Assembly: GCF_035046485.1 (NCBI RefSeq)
Contig: NC_085136.1
Span: forward strand, 80,183,734 to 80,247,733
Length of the DNA: 64,000 nucleotides
From: Aedes albopictus
Taxonomy: Eukaryota > Arthropoda > Insecta > Diptera > Culicidae
Direction: 5' to 3'
The notes under the pieces were generated by a model. It ran no database searches. It had not been told where the DNA came from and saw only the letters and a list, made by a program, of their open reading frames with translations. Positions 23,292-35,199 of the stretch are shown piece by piece (positions within the stretch are counted from its first letter, which is position 1; the number at the start of each line of letters is the position of its first letter). The position numbers were made by a program, and so were the translations under genes.

Positions 23292-23299
23292 CCCTAAAC

Positions 23300-23447
23300 C
23301 CTAATCCTAAGATGAGACAGCACGCCATCGCTTCCCTTTTGTTTGTTTGTAGTAGCGTTCCGCTCCTGTAACTTAGAACACCATTCCACCCACGAATTTT
23401 GTCAGTGGTGTTACATAACCTTTTCGACTCGTTCACTACTTCACAAG
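23300..23447. other. Spacer between the hAT element and the SINE
   Basis: No feature recognised. Confidence 0.4.
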
Positions 23448-23690
23448 TTTTTTTTTATTCAAATCTTCATTACTGTAACAATTTAAAAAAGACACTACAC
23501 CGGCTTCAACTAGAGGTTGTACAGACTGAACAACTAGACAACGAATAACACCATAACACCCAGTGGCCCAGTAGGGAATTTTCAGTTTTATGAAAAGTTT
23601 TCCCTGACTGGAGCGGGAATCGAACCCACACTCCAAGGCTTACGAAACGCCTAGATAATTGACGCCTGTAGCCGCACCACCACGAAGCCC
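23448..23690 (-). mobile_element. tRNA-headed SINE, minus strand
   Basis: Read on the minus strand the head is GGGCTTCGTGGTGGTGCGGC (box A region 23663-23680) with box B GGTTCGATTCC at 23616-23626. A ~150-bp unrelated body follows and ends in an A-rich tail (AATAAAAAAAAA) at 23448-23459. This order is that of a pol III-driven SINE, similar in plan to Aedes Feilai-type elements but with a different head and body from the copy at 28916-29201. Confidence 0.75.
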
Positions 23691-23899
23691 ACAAATCAAG
23701 GGAAATTCACTATACACAGCTGGTTAGTAGAGCTTTCGTCGGCCAAAAACTGTGATTTACTTCGAAGCGAGAAATTACATGACGCTTTCATTTTATTGCT
23801 TCCTTTGATGGAAAACACTAAATAGAATAATATAACTTCTACACCCGAGCCGCTGCACGTTTCCGCTCGGAGAAAATGTTCGGAAAAGTTCGTGGTCGC
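23691..23899. other. Non-coding spacer
   Basis: No feature recognised. Confidence 0.35.
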
Positions 23900-25650
23900 T
23901 TTTCTGAATAATTGCTGAACTTTTCAAGAGGCTTTGGAAGTATTTCCTAATGAATTTGTGGAGGGTTTTGTAAGCGAATCCTTGGAACTATTTCCGAACG
24001 AACCTTTGGAGGCGTTTTTAAGGAAATATTTGTAAAATTTGGAAGGAATCTCGGACGAAATATCTGAGGGAATTCTGAATCTCTTATTTTTCTCGAATAG
24101 CTCAAACAATTTTTTGAAGAAATCCGTGTAAGATTTTCCGAAAAAAAAAACTGTGAACATTTCTGAAAGATTTGAAGGATATATCCGTAAAAAGTTTTTT
24201 AGAGGAATCCTTGCAGAGATTTGATGAGAAATTTCTAGAATTTTTTTTTTGAGAAACCAATCGAGGAATTTTTGAAGTAAAATTTGGAGAAATGTCGGAA
24301 ACTTTAATTGGGAATTTTTTAAGTAATCTATGACAGATTTTCTAAAATGATCCCATTGGAAATATCCAGCAGATCTTACAGAGATATCCATGGCGAAATT
24401 TCTAAAGGAATCCCTGGGGTGGTGTTTTTTTTGAAATCCATGGAAGCTTTAGTATAGGAAATTTTCATGGAATCTCTGTTGCATTTTCTTAAGGAACACC
24501 AGAAAAAAAAAATCGGAAGGAATCTTTAGAGGAATTTATAATCAGAATCAATGAAATTTCTTTAATTATCTTTTGAGATGTTTCTGTAGGGTTTTTGGTA
24601 GATTTTCTGAAAGAATAGATCACAAAATATATGAAGGAATACCTAGAGAAATTTCCGAAGGAGCCCCTAGAGGAATTCATGAAACTAGAAAGAGGAACTT
24701 CTTGAGTAATCTATGGCAGATTGTCTAAAAGAATTCCATGAACATATCTGGTGGATTTTCTAGAGACATCCACAGTGAAATTTCAGAAAGATGGCCTAAG
24801 GTGATATTTTTATTGAATTTATGGAAGATTTTTTGTAGAAAATTCTCAAGGAATCTCTGTAACATTTTCTTAAGGAACACCAGAAAAAATTGAAGAAACC
24901 TTTGAAGAAACCTTTGAAGAAACCTTTGAAGGAATTTCTAAACGATTCTCTGGCAGATTTTGTAAAGCAAATTTTGGAAGATTTTCTGAAATAATCACAC
25001 CAGGCATTTCTGAAGAAATTTGTGGAATGTTTTTCTAATAGTGTCTGCAGGAGATTCCAGATGGAATCTCTGGAGGGTTCATTAAAAGAATAAATAAATT
25101 GAAAGTGTTGCAAATAAATCCTTTGGGAAATTTCTGGGCTTATCTTTGGAGATGTTTTTGTAGGATTTTTTGGAGATTTCCTAAAATAATACATCAAAAA
25201 ATACCTGAAGAAAATCCTAGAGGAATTTCAAAAGACATCCCTGCAGAAATTTTTGAAAAATCTGAAAAAAATGAATGTTTTTTCGAAAGAACCACTGGAG
25301 GAAATTCTTAAAGAATCCTTGGGGAAACTTCGGGAGTAAGACTTATATGCTAAGAATCCTCGGGAAACTTCTTGAAATCCACTCTGGAGGAATTGTTGAA
25401 GAAATCAACGAAAGGTTTTCCAACGAAATTCATTGAGCAATTGCTGGAGCATTCTACGTGAGATTTTCTTGAAGAATCCTTGACTTTTAAAAGTATCTGA
25501 AGGATACTCCTGAAAAAATTTCGAAGTGAGTCCAGATAAGATGTTTTGAAGGTATCTGTGAAGGAATTCCAGGAGAAATTTCTAAAAAAAAGAATCCTTT
25601 GAGAAATTTTAGAAGGATGCTCCGATTGAAATTTTTATATTCTCTTAAAA
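23900..25650 (-). repeat. 12-bp-period array, purine polarity
   Basis: TTTCTGAAGGAATCC / TTTCTAAAGAAT-type units throughout. At about 24895-24940 a locally homogenised stretch repeats GAAACCTTTGAA three times without change. Frames 23924-24391 and 24796-25197 (minus) are artefacts. Confidence 0.85.
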
Positions 25651-25699
25651 GTATTTCTAAAGAAAAAAAGGAATATTTTGAAAAGTTTGTAAAGGAAAA

Positions 25700-28600
25700 T
25701 CCAAAAAGTTCCTTCTGGAATTTTTCCAAGATTCGTCCAAGTATTCGTTCTGGGTCTTCTCCAGGAATTTCTTCTGGTTTTCTTCCATAATGTTCCTCTA
25801 GGATTCCTCTAGGAATTCTTTCGGGGGTTCTTCCGGGAGTTCCATACGGTATCCCTTCAGGAAATCCTTCTGTATTGCCTTTAAGATTCCCCAAGGAATA
25901 CGTTTTGAGATTTGTTCAAGAATTCCTTCCCGAAGTTCTTTTAATTTTTTTTTGCGTTTTTCGAAAGGGATATTTCCGAAGGAACTCATAGAGGAACTTT
26001 CGGAGAAACTTCTGAATCAATTTCTGGAAAACTCCTGAAAAAAAAAATTCCATAGGAGTTTCGATAGTCGCGGAAATAAAAATACTTGAGGATATCCAAA
26101 CGCTAAAAATGGACCAAATTCCGCTCAGTTCCACCGGTGGTTGTTTCAAATTCTAAATTTCACATGACGCGTCAACGATGTTTTTAAAGTCAAAGGCTTG
26201 AAACGAATTCAAGAAAATACCGGGGGTTCCTAAAGACAGCTCATGGCTGAAGAAAGATTCCAGGAGTTCCGGAGAAAAAGTAGCAGTACCGATTGTATGG
26301 TAGTGTTAACGAGACTCAAGAAAATGCAAGTGATTACTAGAGATAATATTTCTTCAGTAGCTCTTTTGAGGATTCTTCCAAAAAAGAACTCCACTAGGAG
26401 TTCCTCCGGGAATTCCGAGAGTTCCTCTAGGAGTTTCTCCGGGCATTCTTATAGAAGTTCTACTGAGGTCACTTGTGGTAGTTCCTCCAGATATTCCTCT
26501 AGGAGTTACTACGAGTGTTCTTTTAGGATTTCCTCCAGAAATTCTTTTAGGAGTTCCTCCATGAATTCTTCTAGAAATTCTTTCAAGTGTTTTCCCGGCT
26601 ATTCCTCTAGGAGTTCACCCAGGAATTTCTCTAGGAGTGCCCCATGTAATTCTTCCAGAAATTCCCCTAGAAAATTTATCTCGGAGTTCCTCCAGGGATT
26701 GCTCTAAGATTTCCTCAGGAATTTACATTATGAGTCCTCCGGGAATTGCCCTAGAAGTTCTTCCTGAGAACTCCTTTAGGAGTTCATCCGGCAATTACTC
26801 TACAAGTTCCTCCTGGAACTCCTTTACGATGTTCTTCGAGAATTCTTCTAGGAGCTCCATTGGGAATTCCTCTAGAAGTTCATCCGGTTATTCCTTTGAG
26901 AGTTCATTCAGAGATTCCTATAGGAGTTTTCTCCGGGAAGTCCTATACTCAGCGGATTCCTTAACGACTTTTATGGGAATACCTCAAGGAGGTCCTTCGG
27001 CAATTCCTGTAGAAGTTCTTCCGAAAACTCCTGTAGGAGTTCATCTAGGAATTTCTCTAGAAGTACTGTCAGGAATTCCTCTACGACTTTCTCCGGGAAT
27101 TCCTCTTGGAGTTCCATCGGGAATTTCTCTAGAAGTTCTTCAGGAGTTCATCGAGGAGTATCTCCGGGAATTCCTTTATGAATATCTTCGGGAACACTTC
27201 TAGGAGTTTCACCGGGATCTCCTCAAGAATTTCCTCTGGCAATTCCTCTACGAGTTGCTCTAAAAGTTTTTCTAGAAGTTTCACTGGGTATGCCAGGATT
27301 TTCCTCCGAGAATTCTTCAAAGAATTCTCCCGGAAATTCATCTACGCATTCCACCAGCAGTTCTCATGAAGTTCTTCCAGCAATTAATTTCGGAGTTCAT
27401 CCGGGAACTTATCTAGGAATACCTCCGGGAATTCCTGCACAAGTCCCTCCGGGATTTCTTCTACGAGTTGCTTCGCTGATTCCTCTAGCAGTGCCTCCGG
27501 GTATTCCTGTACGAGTTCCTCAGGAAATTTTTCCTATGATTTCTTCCGGGATTTCTTCCAGGAGTTTCCCTAAATATTCCTCTAGGAGTTTCCCAGGAAT
27601 TTCTCAAAGATTTCCTTAGGGAATTTTTGTTTCGGAAATTCATTCAGGAGTTCAACCGGGAATTCCTCTAGGACTTCCACCGAGAATTCCTCTACGAGTG
27701 ACTCTAGATTTTTTTTTTCTTGAAATTGAACAGAGAGTAACAGGATTTTCCTCCGAGAATTTCTCCTGTAGTTCCTCCGGAAAATCGTCTAGAAGTATTT
27801 CCCGGAATTCCATCAGGAGTACCTCCGGGAATTCCTCCAGAAGTGCCCCCAGGTTTCCCTCCAAGAGTTCCTTCGGTAATTACTCCAGACCTTTTTTCGG
27901 GAATAACTTCGAGAGTTCCTTCAGAAAATCCTCCAAGAGTTACTCCGGGAATTTCTCGAAGATATCCTCCAGGAGATCTTCTAGAAACTGCGAGAATTCC
28001 TTCAGGAGTTTTTCCGAGAATTCCTCCCGGAGTTGCTCCAGAAAATCCTCCGGGAAATCTTCCGAGAGTTCCTTAGGAAATTACTCCAGGAGAAGCTACA
28101 GGAATTCCTTAAGGAGTTCCTCCGGGAATTCTTCCAAAAGTTTCTCTGTAAATTCCTCCAGGAGTTCTGCAGAGAATTCCTCCAGAAGTGCCCCCAGGTA
28201 TTTCTTCAAGTGTTCCTTCGGGAATTACTCCAGGACATTTTTCGGGAATAACTTCACGAGTACCTCCAGAAATTCCTCCAAGAGTTCCTCTGAGAATTTA
28301 TGAAAAAGAGTTTCTCTTGGAACTCCTCCTGCAATTCCTCCGGGAAATCCTCCTGAACTCCCTACAGGAGTTCGCCGAGAAGTCCCCCAGGAAATACTCT
28401 AGTTTTTTCCAGAAATCGCTCTAAGAGTTCTTCCAAAAGTTGCTCCAGGAGTTCCTTCGAAAATTGTTTCAGTTGTTCCTCTGGGAATTTCTTTAGTACT
28501 TCCTCCGAGAATTCTTCCAAGAATACCTGCAGGAATTCCTTCGGGAATTCCTTTAGAAGTACCTCCAGGAATCCCTTCAGGAATACCTACGGGAATTCCT

Positions 28601-28735
28601 CCGCGAGTTCCCCTGGGAATTCTTCCAAAAATTCCTCTGTGAGTTCCTCAGGGCATTCCTCCAGTAGTTCCTCGTTAAATTCCTTCAGGAGTTCTTCCGA
28701 CAATTCTTCGAGGAGTATCTCCGGGAATTGATGTT
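25700..28735 (+). repeat. 12/24-bp-period array, pyrimidine polarity, best-preserved block
   Basis: Alternating 12-mers AGGAGTTCCTCC and GGGAATTCCTCT give a 24-bp double unit that is very regular from 26380 to 28735. All three plus frames stay open for long distances. The longest are 188 codons (26637-27203) and 201 codons (27698-28303), reading SRSSSGNS-like octapeptides or GIPPGVPS-like ones in other frames. These look like RS or collagen-like proteins but are explained by the period. This is the reverse polarity of 23900-25650, with the switch near 25.7 kb. Confidence 0.9.
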
Positions 28736-28915
28736 GTTACTTTCAGGCAGACAGAATAAAATCTCTTCCAAGATTTTCTTGAAAGATAGAAAGTAAAATG
28801 AAAAATTAATAACGGTACGATAGAGGTAATCATTTACAGTCGAGTCAAGTATGAGATTCTGAAGACGATCTTACAGTTGTGGTCAAAATGCGTATCTGTC
28901 ATAGGATGCAAACAC

Positions 28916-29201
28916 CTCCTCTTCTTGGCGTAACGTCCTCACTGGGACAAAGCCTGCTTCTCAGCTTAGTGTTCTATGAGCACTTCCACAGTTATTAACT
29001 GAGAGCTTCCTCTGCCAATGACCATTTTGCATGCGTATATCGTGTGGCAGGCACGAAGATACTCTATGCCCAAGGAAGTCAAGGAAATTTCCTTTACGAA
29101 AAGATCCTGGACCGACCGGGAATCGAACCCGTCACCCTCAGCATGGTCATGCTGAATACCCGTGCGTTTACCGCCTCGGCTATATGGGCCCTGCATATAT
29201 G
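28916..29201 (-). mobile_element. Feilai-type SINE with 12-bp target duplication, minus strand
   Basis: On the minus strand, GGGCCCATATAGCCGAGGCGG (box A) and CGGGTTCGATTCCCGG (box B) form a tRNA-related head. The body includes CTGTGGAAGTGCTCATAGAA and CTAAGCTGAGAAGCAGGC, and it ends in a GAAGAGGAGG-type tail. The 12 bases GGATGCAAACAC flank it perfectly (28904-28915 and 29202-29213). The body matches the plus-strand copy at 47355-47602. Confidence 0.9.
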
Positions 29202-29213
29202 GGATGCAAACAC

Positions 29214-29788
29214 ATAGTTGTAATTAAAAATAATAGTTTTACTTGGTTTTCTTAGGTTTAGGGCGCAAAATTAAAACAGAAACCACATCTTTTCTATGTA
29301 AAAGACGGTGGAAGATGAATTTCCATAACCACCGTTTCAATAGAGTATGCTGAAGAATTTCGTTCAGCTACTCACTATCGTGTTCGGAGTGTTCACGGTC
29401 ATTGCACATGATGGGAAACGGCGCAGTTTTTCTTCTCACGCCCTTGACATTTCCTAAAATTTCCGCATTTCGTTCTGTTTCATACTGTTGTGTGCCTCTG
29501 TTATGACGAATTCGTACAGCTTTCTTTCTGCTGTGCTTTATTTTCTCGGTAGTTCTTGCTTACCTGTACTGGTCTCTATTCTGCTGGCTACCAGACATCA
29601 AGATTCAACTTCTGGTAACGTTCATCCCATCCGTTGGCACTTCGGAACATTCACTTTTCGTTTGTCGGTTGAGCTTGTTCTACACGGTAATTTCTTAAAA
29701 TGCTGAGTCCTTGAATTCACAGAACAGTAATCAGCTCAATTATTTGAATCAAACAAAGAAATGTTTTGAATAATCAGAAACCTGTAAG
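29214..29788. other. Non-coding, no gene seen
   Basis: Unique-looking DNA. A 72-codon plus frame (29488-29706) has no recognisable features. Confidence 0.4.
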
Positions 29789-30001
29789 CAGGGATGCCTT
29801 ATATACAGATTTATCTGTATTATACAGATTTTTGGGCATCCGTACAGATTTCATTTCATTTTATATGAAATACAGATTTTTGAGCTAAAGGGGCTATTTG
29901 ATTTGTGTATGGGATACAGATTTTTCACCAAAATTTTGAATGGGATATAGATTTTTAAAAAGTGCGATACAGATTTTACAAAAAATCATCTGGCATCCCT
30001 G
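29789..30001. mobile_element. hAT-like MITE, 213 bp, with internal ATACAGATTTT repeats
   Basis: Ends CAGGGATGCC and GGCATCCCTG are perfect 10-bp inverted repeats. The flanking 8-mers CCTGTAAG (29781-29788) and CCTGTGAG (30002-30009) match at 7 of 8. The interior is built of six or so copies of an ATACAGATTTTT-like word. Confidence 0.88.
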
Positions 30002-30009
30002 CCTGTGAG

Positions 30010-30924
30010 TGTAGAATTAGCGTTTAAGTTAAAATACAATACATTTCAATACAATAAACAAAAAAAAAAGGAAACCTGTTTAAGATTTAATGCGTTGCAT
30101 GAGAAGACCGATTTCTGCTCGGGTAACCGCAATAGTATCTATCCTCAGAGTTGCGGGCAGGCGTCCCCTTTCCCCTAGACAGCGTAGGACAGATGAAGTG
30201 AAATGATTTTAATTACTTTTCCAACGAGTACACCTGGAACACATGAATTATGGCTTTCCTTCTTGTTGCTGCCACTACTGCTGTTACTCCACTGTTCCTG
30301 CCGGGGGGTTTCGTCGACCCTCCCTAGAGGTTGGTTTCGAGTGGAAGGGAGGAGAGAACCGCTCCAACCGATCAAGATGGAGAGCCAGCTTTAATTGATT
30401 AAATTATTATCGGTTCTTCATTGCTGGGGCCACAGCCAGCAGCAGCAGTGCAGCTAGGAAATGCCACAAAAGACACTCTCGGAAGGATTTTAATTATTAC
30501 ATTTCTCAGGTGCATTTTGGTAATACTCTCGGGATGACCGACTGCGACTACCCATTTGGGAAGGAATTTGTCTCTCTCTGGATGGACTGACTTTACCAGG
30601 AGTGTTAGAGCTGTGCCTATCTTAGAGCGCCGGTAATGATTTATGGCTTTCTTTGTCTTGGCTAGGAAAGCGTTGCTGCAGGTTTAAGCCCGGAGTCGTT
30701 TGCGAAACTGCACTGACCATATGATGTCGGTCTGTATTGCAATTGCATGCAACTGTTGTGTGCACTATTACAGTTTATGGACATTGTTGAAGATTAGTTC
30801 GCATCTTGATATCAGTTCGATATCTATTTGAATAAAGCCCAACCACCTGTGATGTCATCCTGCTACAGCTTTATCTAAATTTTTCAGATTGGCAACTGGG
30901 AATGTGTCTGATTTTTCAACAAAG
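30010..30924. other. Non-repetitive block D
   Basis: Contains GCAGCAGCAG near 30436-30445 and balanced composition. The complementary frames 30175-30375 (minus) and 30203-30394 (plus) are unsupported. Candidate regulatory DNA only by exclusion. Confidence 0.35.
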
Positions 30925-31141
30925 TAGGGTCTTGTACCATTTGGGCAGGTGTACCTATTTTTGGCACTTGCCGCTATAACTAAGTCAATTTCAAAAGGAT
31001 TGACTTGAATTCTTGTATCGAGTTACTCACGTACAGTATCTTACTCTATACGAAAACTCAAATAAATCGGTTTGAAATTGACTTTGTTATAACGGTAAGT
31101 GCCCAAAATAGGTACACCTGCCCAAATGGTACAATACCCTA
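30925..31141. mobile_element. TA-flanked MITE with TAGGGT...ACCCTA ends, 217 bp
   Basis: TAGGGTCTTGTACCATTTGG mirrors CCAAATGGTACAATACCCTA, and GTACACCTGCCC-type arms continue inward. The ends and TA flanks match the element at 43226-43355. Confidence 0.85.
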
Positions 31142-31300
31142 TTCTTTGTGCATTCCACCGACGAGAATAATTTGGGTTAGCTACGCACCCAGAGAAAGCA
31201 GTAAAGATAGAGGAGCGTGATATTGCGGGCGAAAACATGAGGAGCCAAAACCGAAGCCCATCAGCGCTGTTCGAGACAAAAAAAAACGTGGGCGGACCAC
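31142..31300. other. Spacer before the LINE remnant
   Basis: No feature recognised. Confidence 0.3.
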
Positions 31301-32640
31301 CTAGTCGACGAAGGCGAGAAAATCGTAAATACCGGTGACATTTCGTCTCCTCTACGATGGTCTCACGTCGCCTTAGTGGGACTAAGATGAATGCTACGAT
31401 GCCCGTGAAAGTCACGTCTGAACAGCTATTAACCGACCCGGTTGACCAGCTGAAACGCTGGCTCGAGGAATTTGGCAACCTTTTTCAAGTGAGGATCGCT
31501 GTATACAGGAGAAGATTGACGCAACTCTCCGACGGCAGCAAGCCGGATTTCGTGCCGGACGATCCTATGTGCACCATATTGTCACGCTCCGAATCATCCT
31601 GGAGCAAGTCATTGAATTCCAAGAGTCTCTCTACCTGGTGGTCATTGATTACGAAAAATCTTTAGACCATCTCAATCACGGAATCTCACGGAAGCCCTCA
31701 GGCGCAAGGGTCTCCTTGAGAAAATCATCGGCCTCATTGAAGCACAGTACAGGGCATTTTCGGTACTCTGCACTACACAACGGTGTTTTGTCCGATCCCA
31801 TCCCCGTCGTTGCTGGAGTGAGGCAAGGATGTATCCTATCTCCGCTACTGTTTATCATCGTAATCGACGAGATCCTGGTAGGTGCGATTGACCGTGAAAC
31901 AGATCGTGGGTTGCTGTAGCAGCACATTACCATGGAGTACCTAAATAACTTCGAATTGACTGATGACGTAGCTCTCTTAGCTCAACGGCGCTCTGATTAA
32001 GTTCGATGATCTTTCCGAACGCTCCTCGACGACTGATCTTATAATCAACGTCAACAAGATCGAATCGTTGGATGTAAACACGGTCATCCCTTCCAGTTCC
32101 TCAGAAGCTGGGCAGCAACCAGTGGAGAATGTTGAAAGCCTCCGATGTCTTGACACCTATGGCGACCCATGGTGGCACCAAGATCGACATAGGTGCACGA
32201 ATCAAGAAAGAGAGAGCTACTTTAGCGATTTTAAAAATGTATGAAAAAACGATCAGACGAGTCGACGCACCAAAATCCGAATTTCCAACTTGAACGTGAA
32301 ATCTGTGTTGCTGTACGCCTGTGAAACTTAGCGTGTATCTGTGGGAAACACTCAACGGCTTCAGGTCTTCATCAATAGATGCATGCGGTATGTTATTCGA
32401 GCATGGTGGCCTCACTATTGGATCTCCAACGTGGAGCTTCACCGTCGATGTCATGAAAAGCCAATAGCGACAGAAATCCGGGAGCGGAATTGGAGGTGGA
32501 TCGGCCACACTCTACACAGGACAGGAACGGGATCGGAATCTGGAAGTAGGCGTTAGAATGAAAACCTGCAGGACATCGCAGCAAAGGCAGAGCCAGAGGC
32601 TTATGGGTGCTCAGGACTGAAAGTAAGCATGGGAATCGTT
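31300..32640 (+). pseudogene. LINE (non-LTR retrotransposon) reverse-transcriptase remnant
   Basis: Broken by frameshifts and stops but readable in order. A VVIDYEKSLDHLNH segment (RT motif A region) is at about 31635-31680 and GVRQGCILSPLLF (motif B) at about 31816-31855. A degraded catalytic box reads LTDD instead of the expected ADD core (about 31957-31968). VNVESL-like thumb remnants follow, and the C-terminal block LQVFINRCMRYVIRAWW, then EIRERNWRWIGHTL, is typical of ORF2 tails of some insect LINEs. No endonuclease domain precedes it, so the copy is 5'-truncated. The clade cannot be fixed by eye. Inactive. Confidence 0.88.
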
Positions 32641-34680
32641 CAGTGCTGCCATGATAAACTAGATAATTAATACAGAAGCCGTAGTACAAAAGTTAATCAA
32701 AAATAAACTTGATGCTCTACTGCACTTCAGCAACGTACAAACATGTAACCCATCCAGGTTCAAAGGTTCCAAAGTATTGCAGGAATTTCATTCCAACGAA
32801 TTTCCAAATAACTGACACTCACCTGAGGATATGTCAACAGAAACAGAAAATAAACGGTAGCTAAACGAAAAACAAACACCTTGTCTGAAAGTCGTTATCG
32901 CCGATTGTAGAGCATACACGTGATTACACTTTAGGTCGATATCGTTCCCAACGATACGTCACACGGTAGTGTATCGCTCGATTCGGTTTCGATTCTCCCG
33001 CAGCTCATCGTGGTGGAAATCAGTAAATCAATCAGTTTTTAAACAAATACGCTACTGTGTTGGCGCCGACATGCTATCAAACAGTATCCAGTCGCATATC
33101 TAGCTAGTGGTACATATACCCAAAAACGGTAGCTAATCGAGTTTGAACCGTCGCCGGCCGTCGCGTCACGTCGGTCGCCCGCTTCACTTTGACGAACAAT
33201 GTTTGACCAAAACGATGAACTCTGGAATCGATCATTATCCACCGTGTGCTTGTTATCAAGATTCAAGAGGGGGTTTCCTGCAACTCGCTAGAATTGTTGA
33301 ATTGTTTGCTTGTAATGACATCTATTCGATTCGATGAAAAATGCAGATAAAACAATTGGAAATGCCGTTTCGGTATGGATGGAATCGTGACATTGCAATG
33401 TTTGTAACAGTATATTTACAACATAACTATCAAAGTCACCTAAGACATGAAAATGTAGGATCCACCACGTGTTTATTCGTTACAAATCTGTCATGGGAAG
33501 GAATACATCTTGATTTGCGAAACATTAAGAATATTGCAATATTGAGTGTTTCGAAATTTATTAGACTGTTGTGCAAATAATTTTTGCACAGTGATTATTT
33601 GCACACCTCACTGAACACAGCGTTTCCTCACGGTTACCCCGACAACAACTTTTTTTCCTCATTGTTATGATAATTTGACTCGTCGTTAATGAGTTCAATT
33701 GTTTTGATTAGCGTTGTATCGAAATAGTTCAGCAAAAATTATGTAGCAGATCCAGCAAAGAAATGAAGAATAGAGCACATATTTTCAAAAATTGGGGGTT
33801 CTCGGAGTAATTGAAGTGAATCTGGGGTGTCTATGTATGCTTCTGGTAAAGTTGGTCTAGATGCATCTGGAGATACCAGAAACCAGAAATGTTTGGGTTC
33901 CGGGAGCAGGTATCAATTTGCGGTAAAGAGTGGTGAGGGGATGTGGGCTTGGTTATGAGTGTTTTTACAGATAGAAAACTGGTAAATCCATGATGAAGCT
34001 GGGGATTCATACAGTTCATATGAAAGAATATGTTAGGGAAGAGACTGGAATTAGGGTCTACAAAAAGGCTCTTGAATACAAGGTATAAATTGGTTGTGAT
34101 CTGGGTGAACTAGAACGAACAAGTTCTAAGTAATCAAATACAATAAATCGACGCCTCATGAACTGTCTCAGTCAACCCGGTCAGGAATAAATTCCCAGCG
34201 CATATCACCGGGGAAAATCTACTCCTAGACTATCGCTTCACACTCGCTGTAGTTAGCCTGTTCCTACCCGATTGTGGTACACGAATTTTTCCCGTCAACA
34301 AGTTTCACTGAAGGTCGTCCGCCTTGTGTTGATCAAATGTCATTTTTTTTATGCAAACGCCTACTAATATTAGTGAGTGTGCAAATCGTATCTCACTAAA
34401 ACGAAATTGCACTAGAGTCTATAAATTCATGCAATCGTCAATACATTTCCTGTCTGTCAAGAACAATTTAAGCTCTGCGCAACAAGCGTTGTTTATAATT
34501 GGACAAATCTCTTGCTTCAGTCTCTTCCACTCATTTTTCATCTTCCGTTTCATGTGCGATCGATTTTTTTTGCTGCAGCATACACAAAAGCCTACTCCGT
34601 GATTGAAATGAGCCAATGTCAATTGTACAATGAATTACAGTTGACTCTCTACATCTCGATATTGAAGGGACCATCGAGAT
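32641..34680. other. Non-repetitive block E
   Basis: About 2 kb without palindromes, tandem period or a convincing gene. The minus frame 33039-33266 and plus frames 33143-33337 and 33341-33580 are short and lack family features. A TGTTGGCGCC word at 33058 resembles an LTR start, but I found no matching end or target duplication. Confidence 0.4.
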
Positions 34681-34887
34681 TCTTCATTACACCAACAAAG
34701 CTAGCCATGAAAATGTTTGACAATTCTGAGGTCATTTTGACAGACCACATACATGCACGAAAAAGACGGATGGTATATTCTACTTTATCGATCTTGATGC
34801 CGTCCTTTTCATGCTCATGTTACATCTGTCAAAATGACCTGTGAATTGTCAGTCATTTTGAGGTTAGGTTCGTTGGTGTAATAAAGA
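34681..34887. mobile_element. Foldback MITE, ~207 bp
   Basis: TCTTCATTACACCAAC at the left mirrors GTTGGTGTAATAAAGA at the right. A further inverted pair inside is GACAATTCTGAGGTCATTTT and AAAATGACCTGTGAATTGTC. TATCGAGATA-type simple words near 35095-35125 lie just outside. Confidence 0.75.
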
Positions 34888-35199
34888 ATAGGGAGAGATC
34901 GAATTCAAGAACCAATTTGTAATGCACACTAGATTGAAAAATCATCCGCAACTAGGAAAAACCGTCAACAAACAGATGTCACTTCGCCTTCCCAGAATAT
35001 TTTGCACCTATGAAACGAGATCTAGTAAGCTGTAAAAACAGGGATATCAACATATGGAGAGAAAATCTAGAACAAAAACGAACGAGATCGCATCGAGATA
35101 GAGAGATATCGAGATAAGGAGGTATCGACATTTAGAAAGGTAAAATGTAAATATGCAGATTGAAAGTTTCTAGCAAAAAATCATCCAGAACTTTTTAAA
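34888..35199. other. Spacer with ATCGAGATA words
   Basis: A cluster of GATATCGAGATA-like words at 35090-35130 suggests a degenerate simple repeat. No gene seen. Confidence 0.4.

Noticed and set aside
25487..25894. 135-codon minus-strand frame with PEGIPYGTPGRTPERIP-like collagen-type sequence
   Set aside because: Antisense reading of the 12-bp array across the polarity switch; not a gene.
27698..28303. 201-codon Ser/Arg-rich frame resembling an RS-domain protein
   Set aside because: It lies wholly within the 12/24-bp repeat array. The octapeptide is the translation of the repeat unit, and the other two frames are equally open.
33058..33645. Possible LTR beginning TGTTGGCGCC and ending near CCCCGACAACA
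   Set aside because: No matching target-site duplication and no convincing polyadenylation signal; the ends could be chance.
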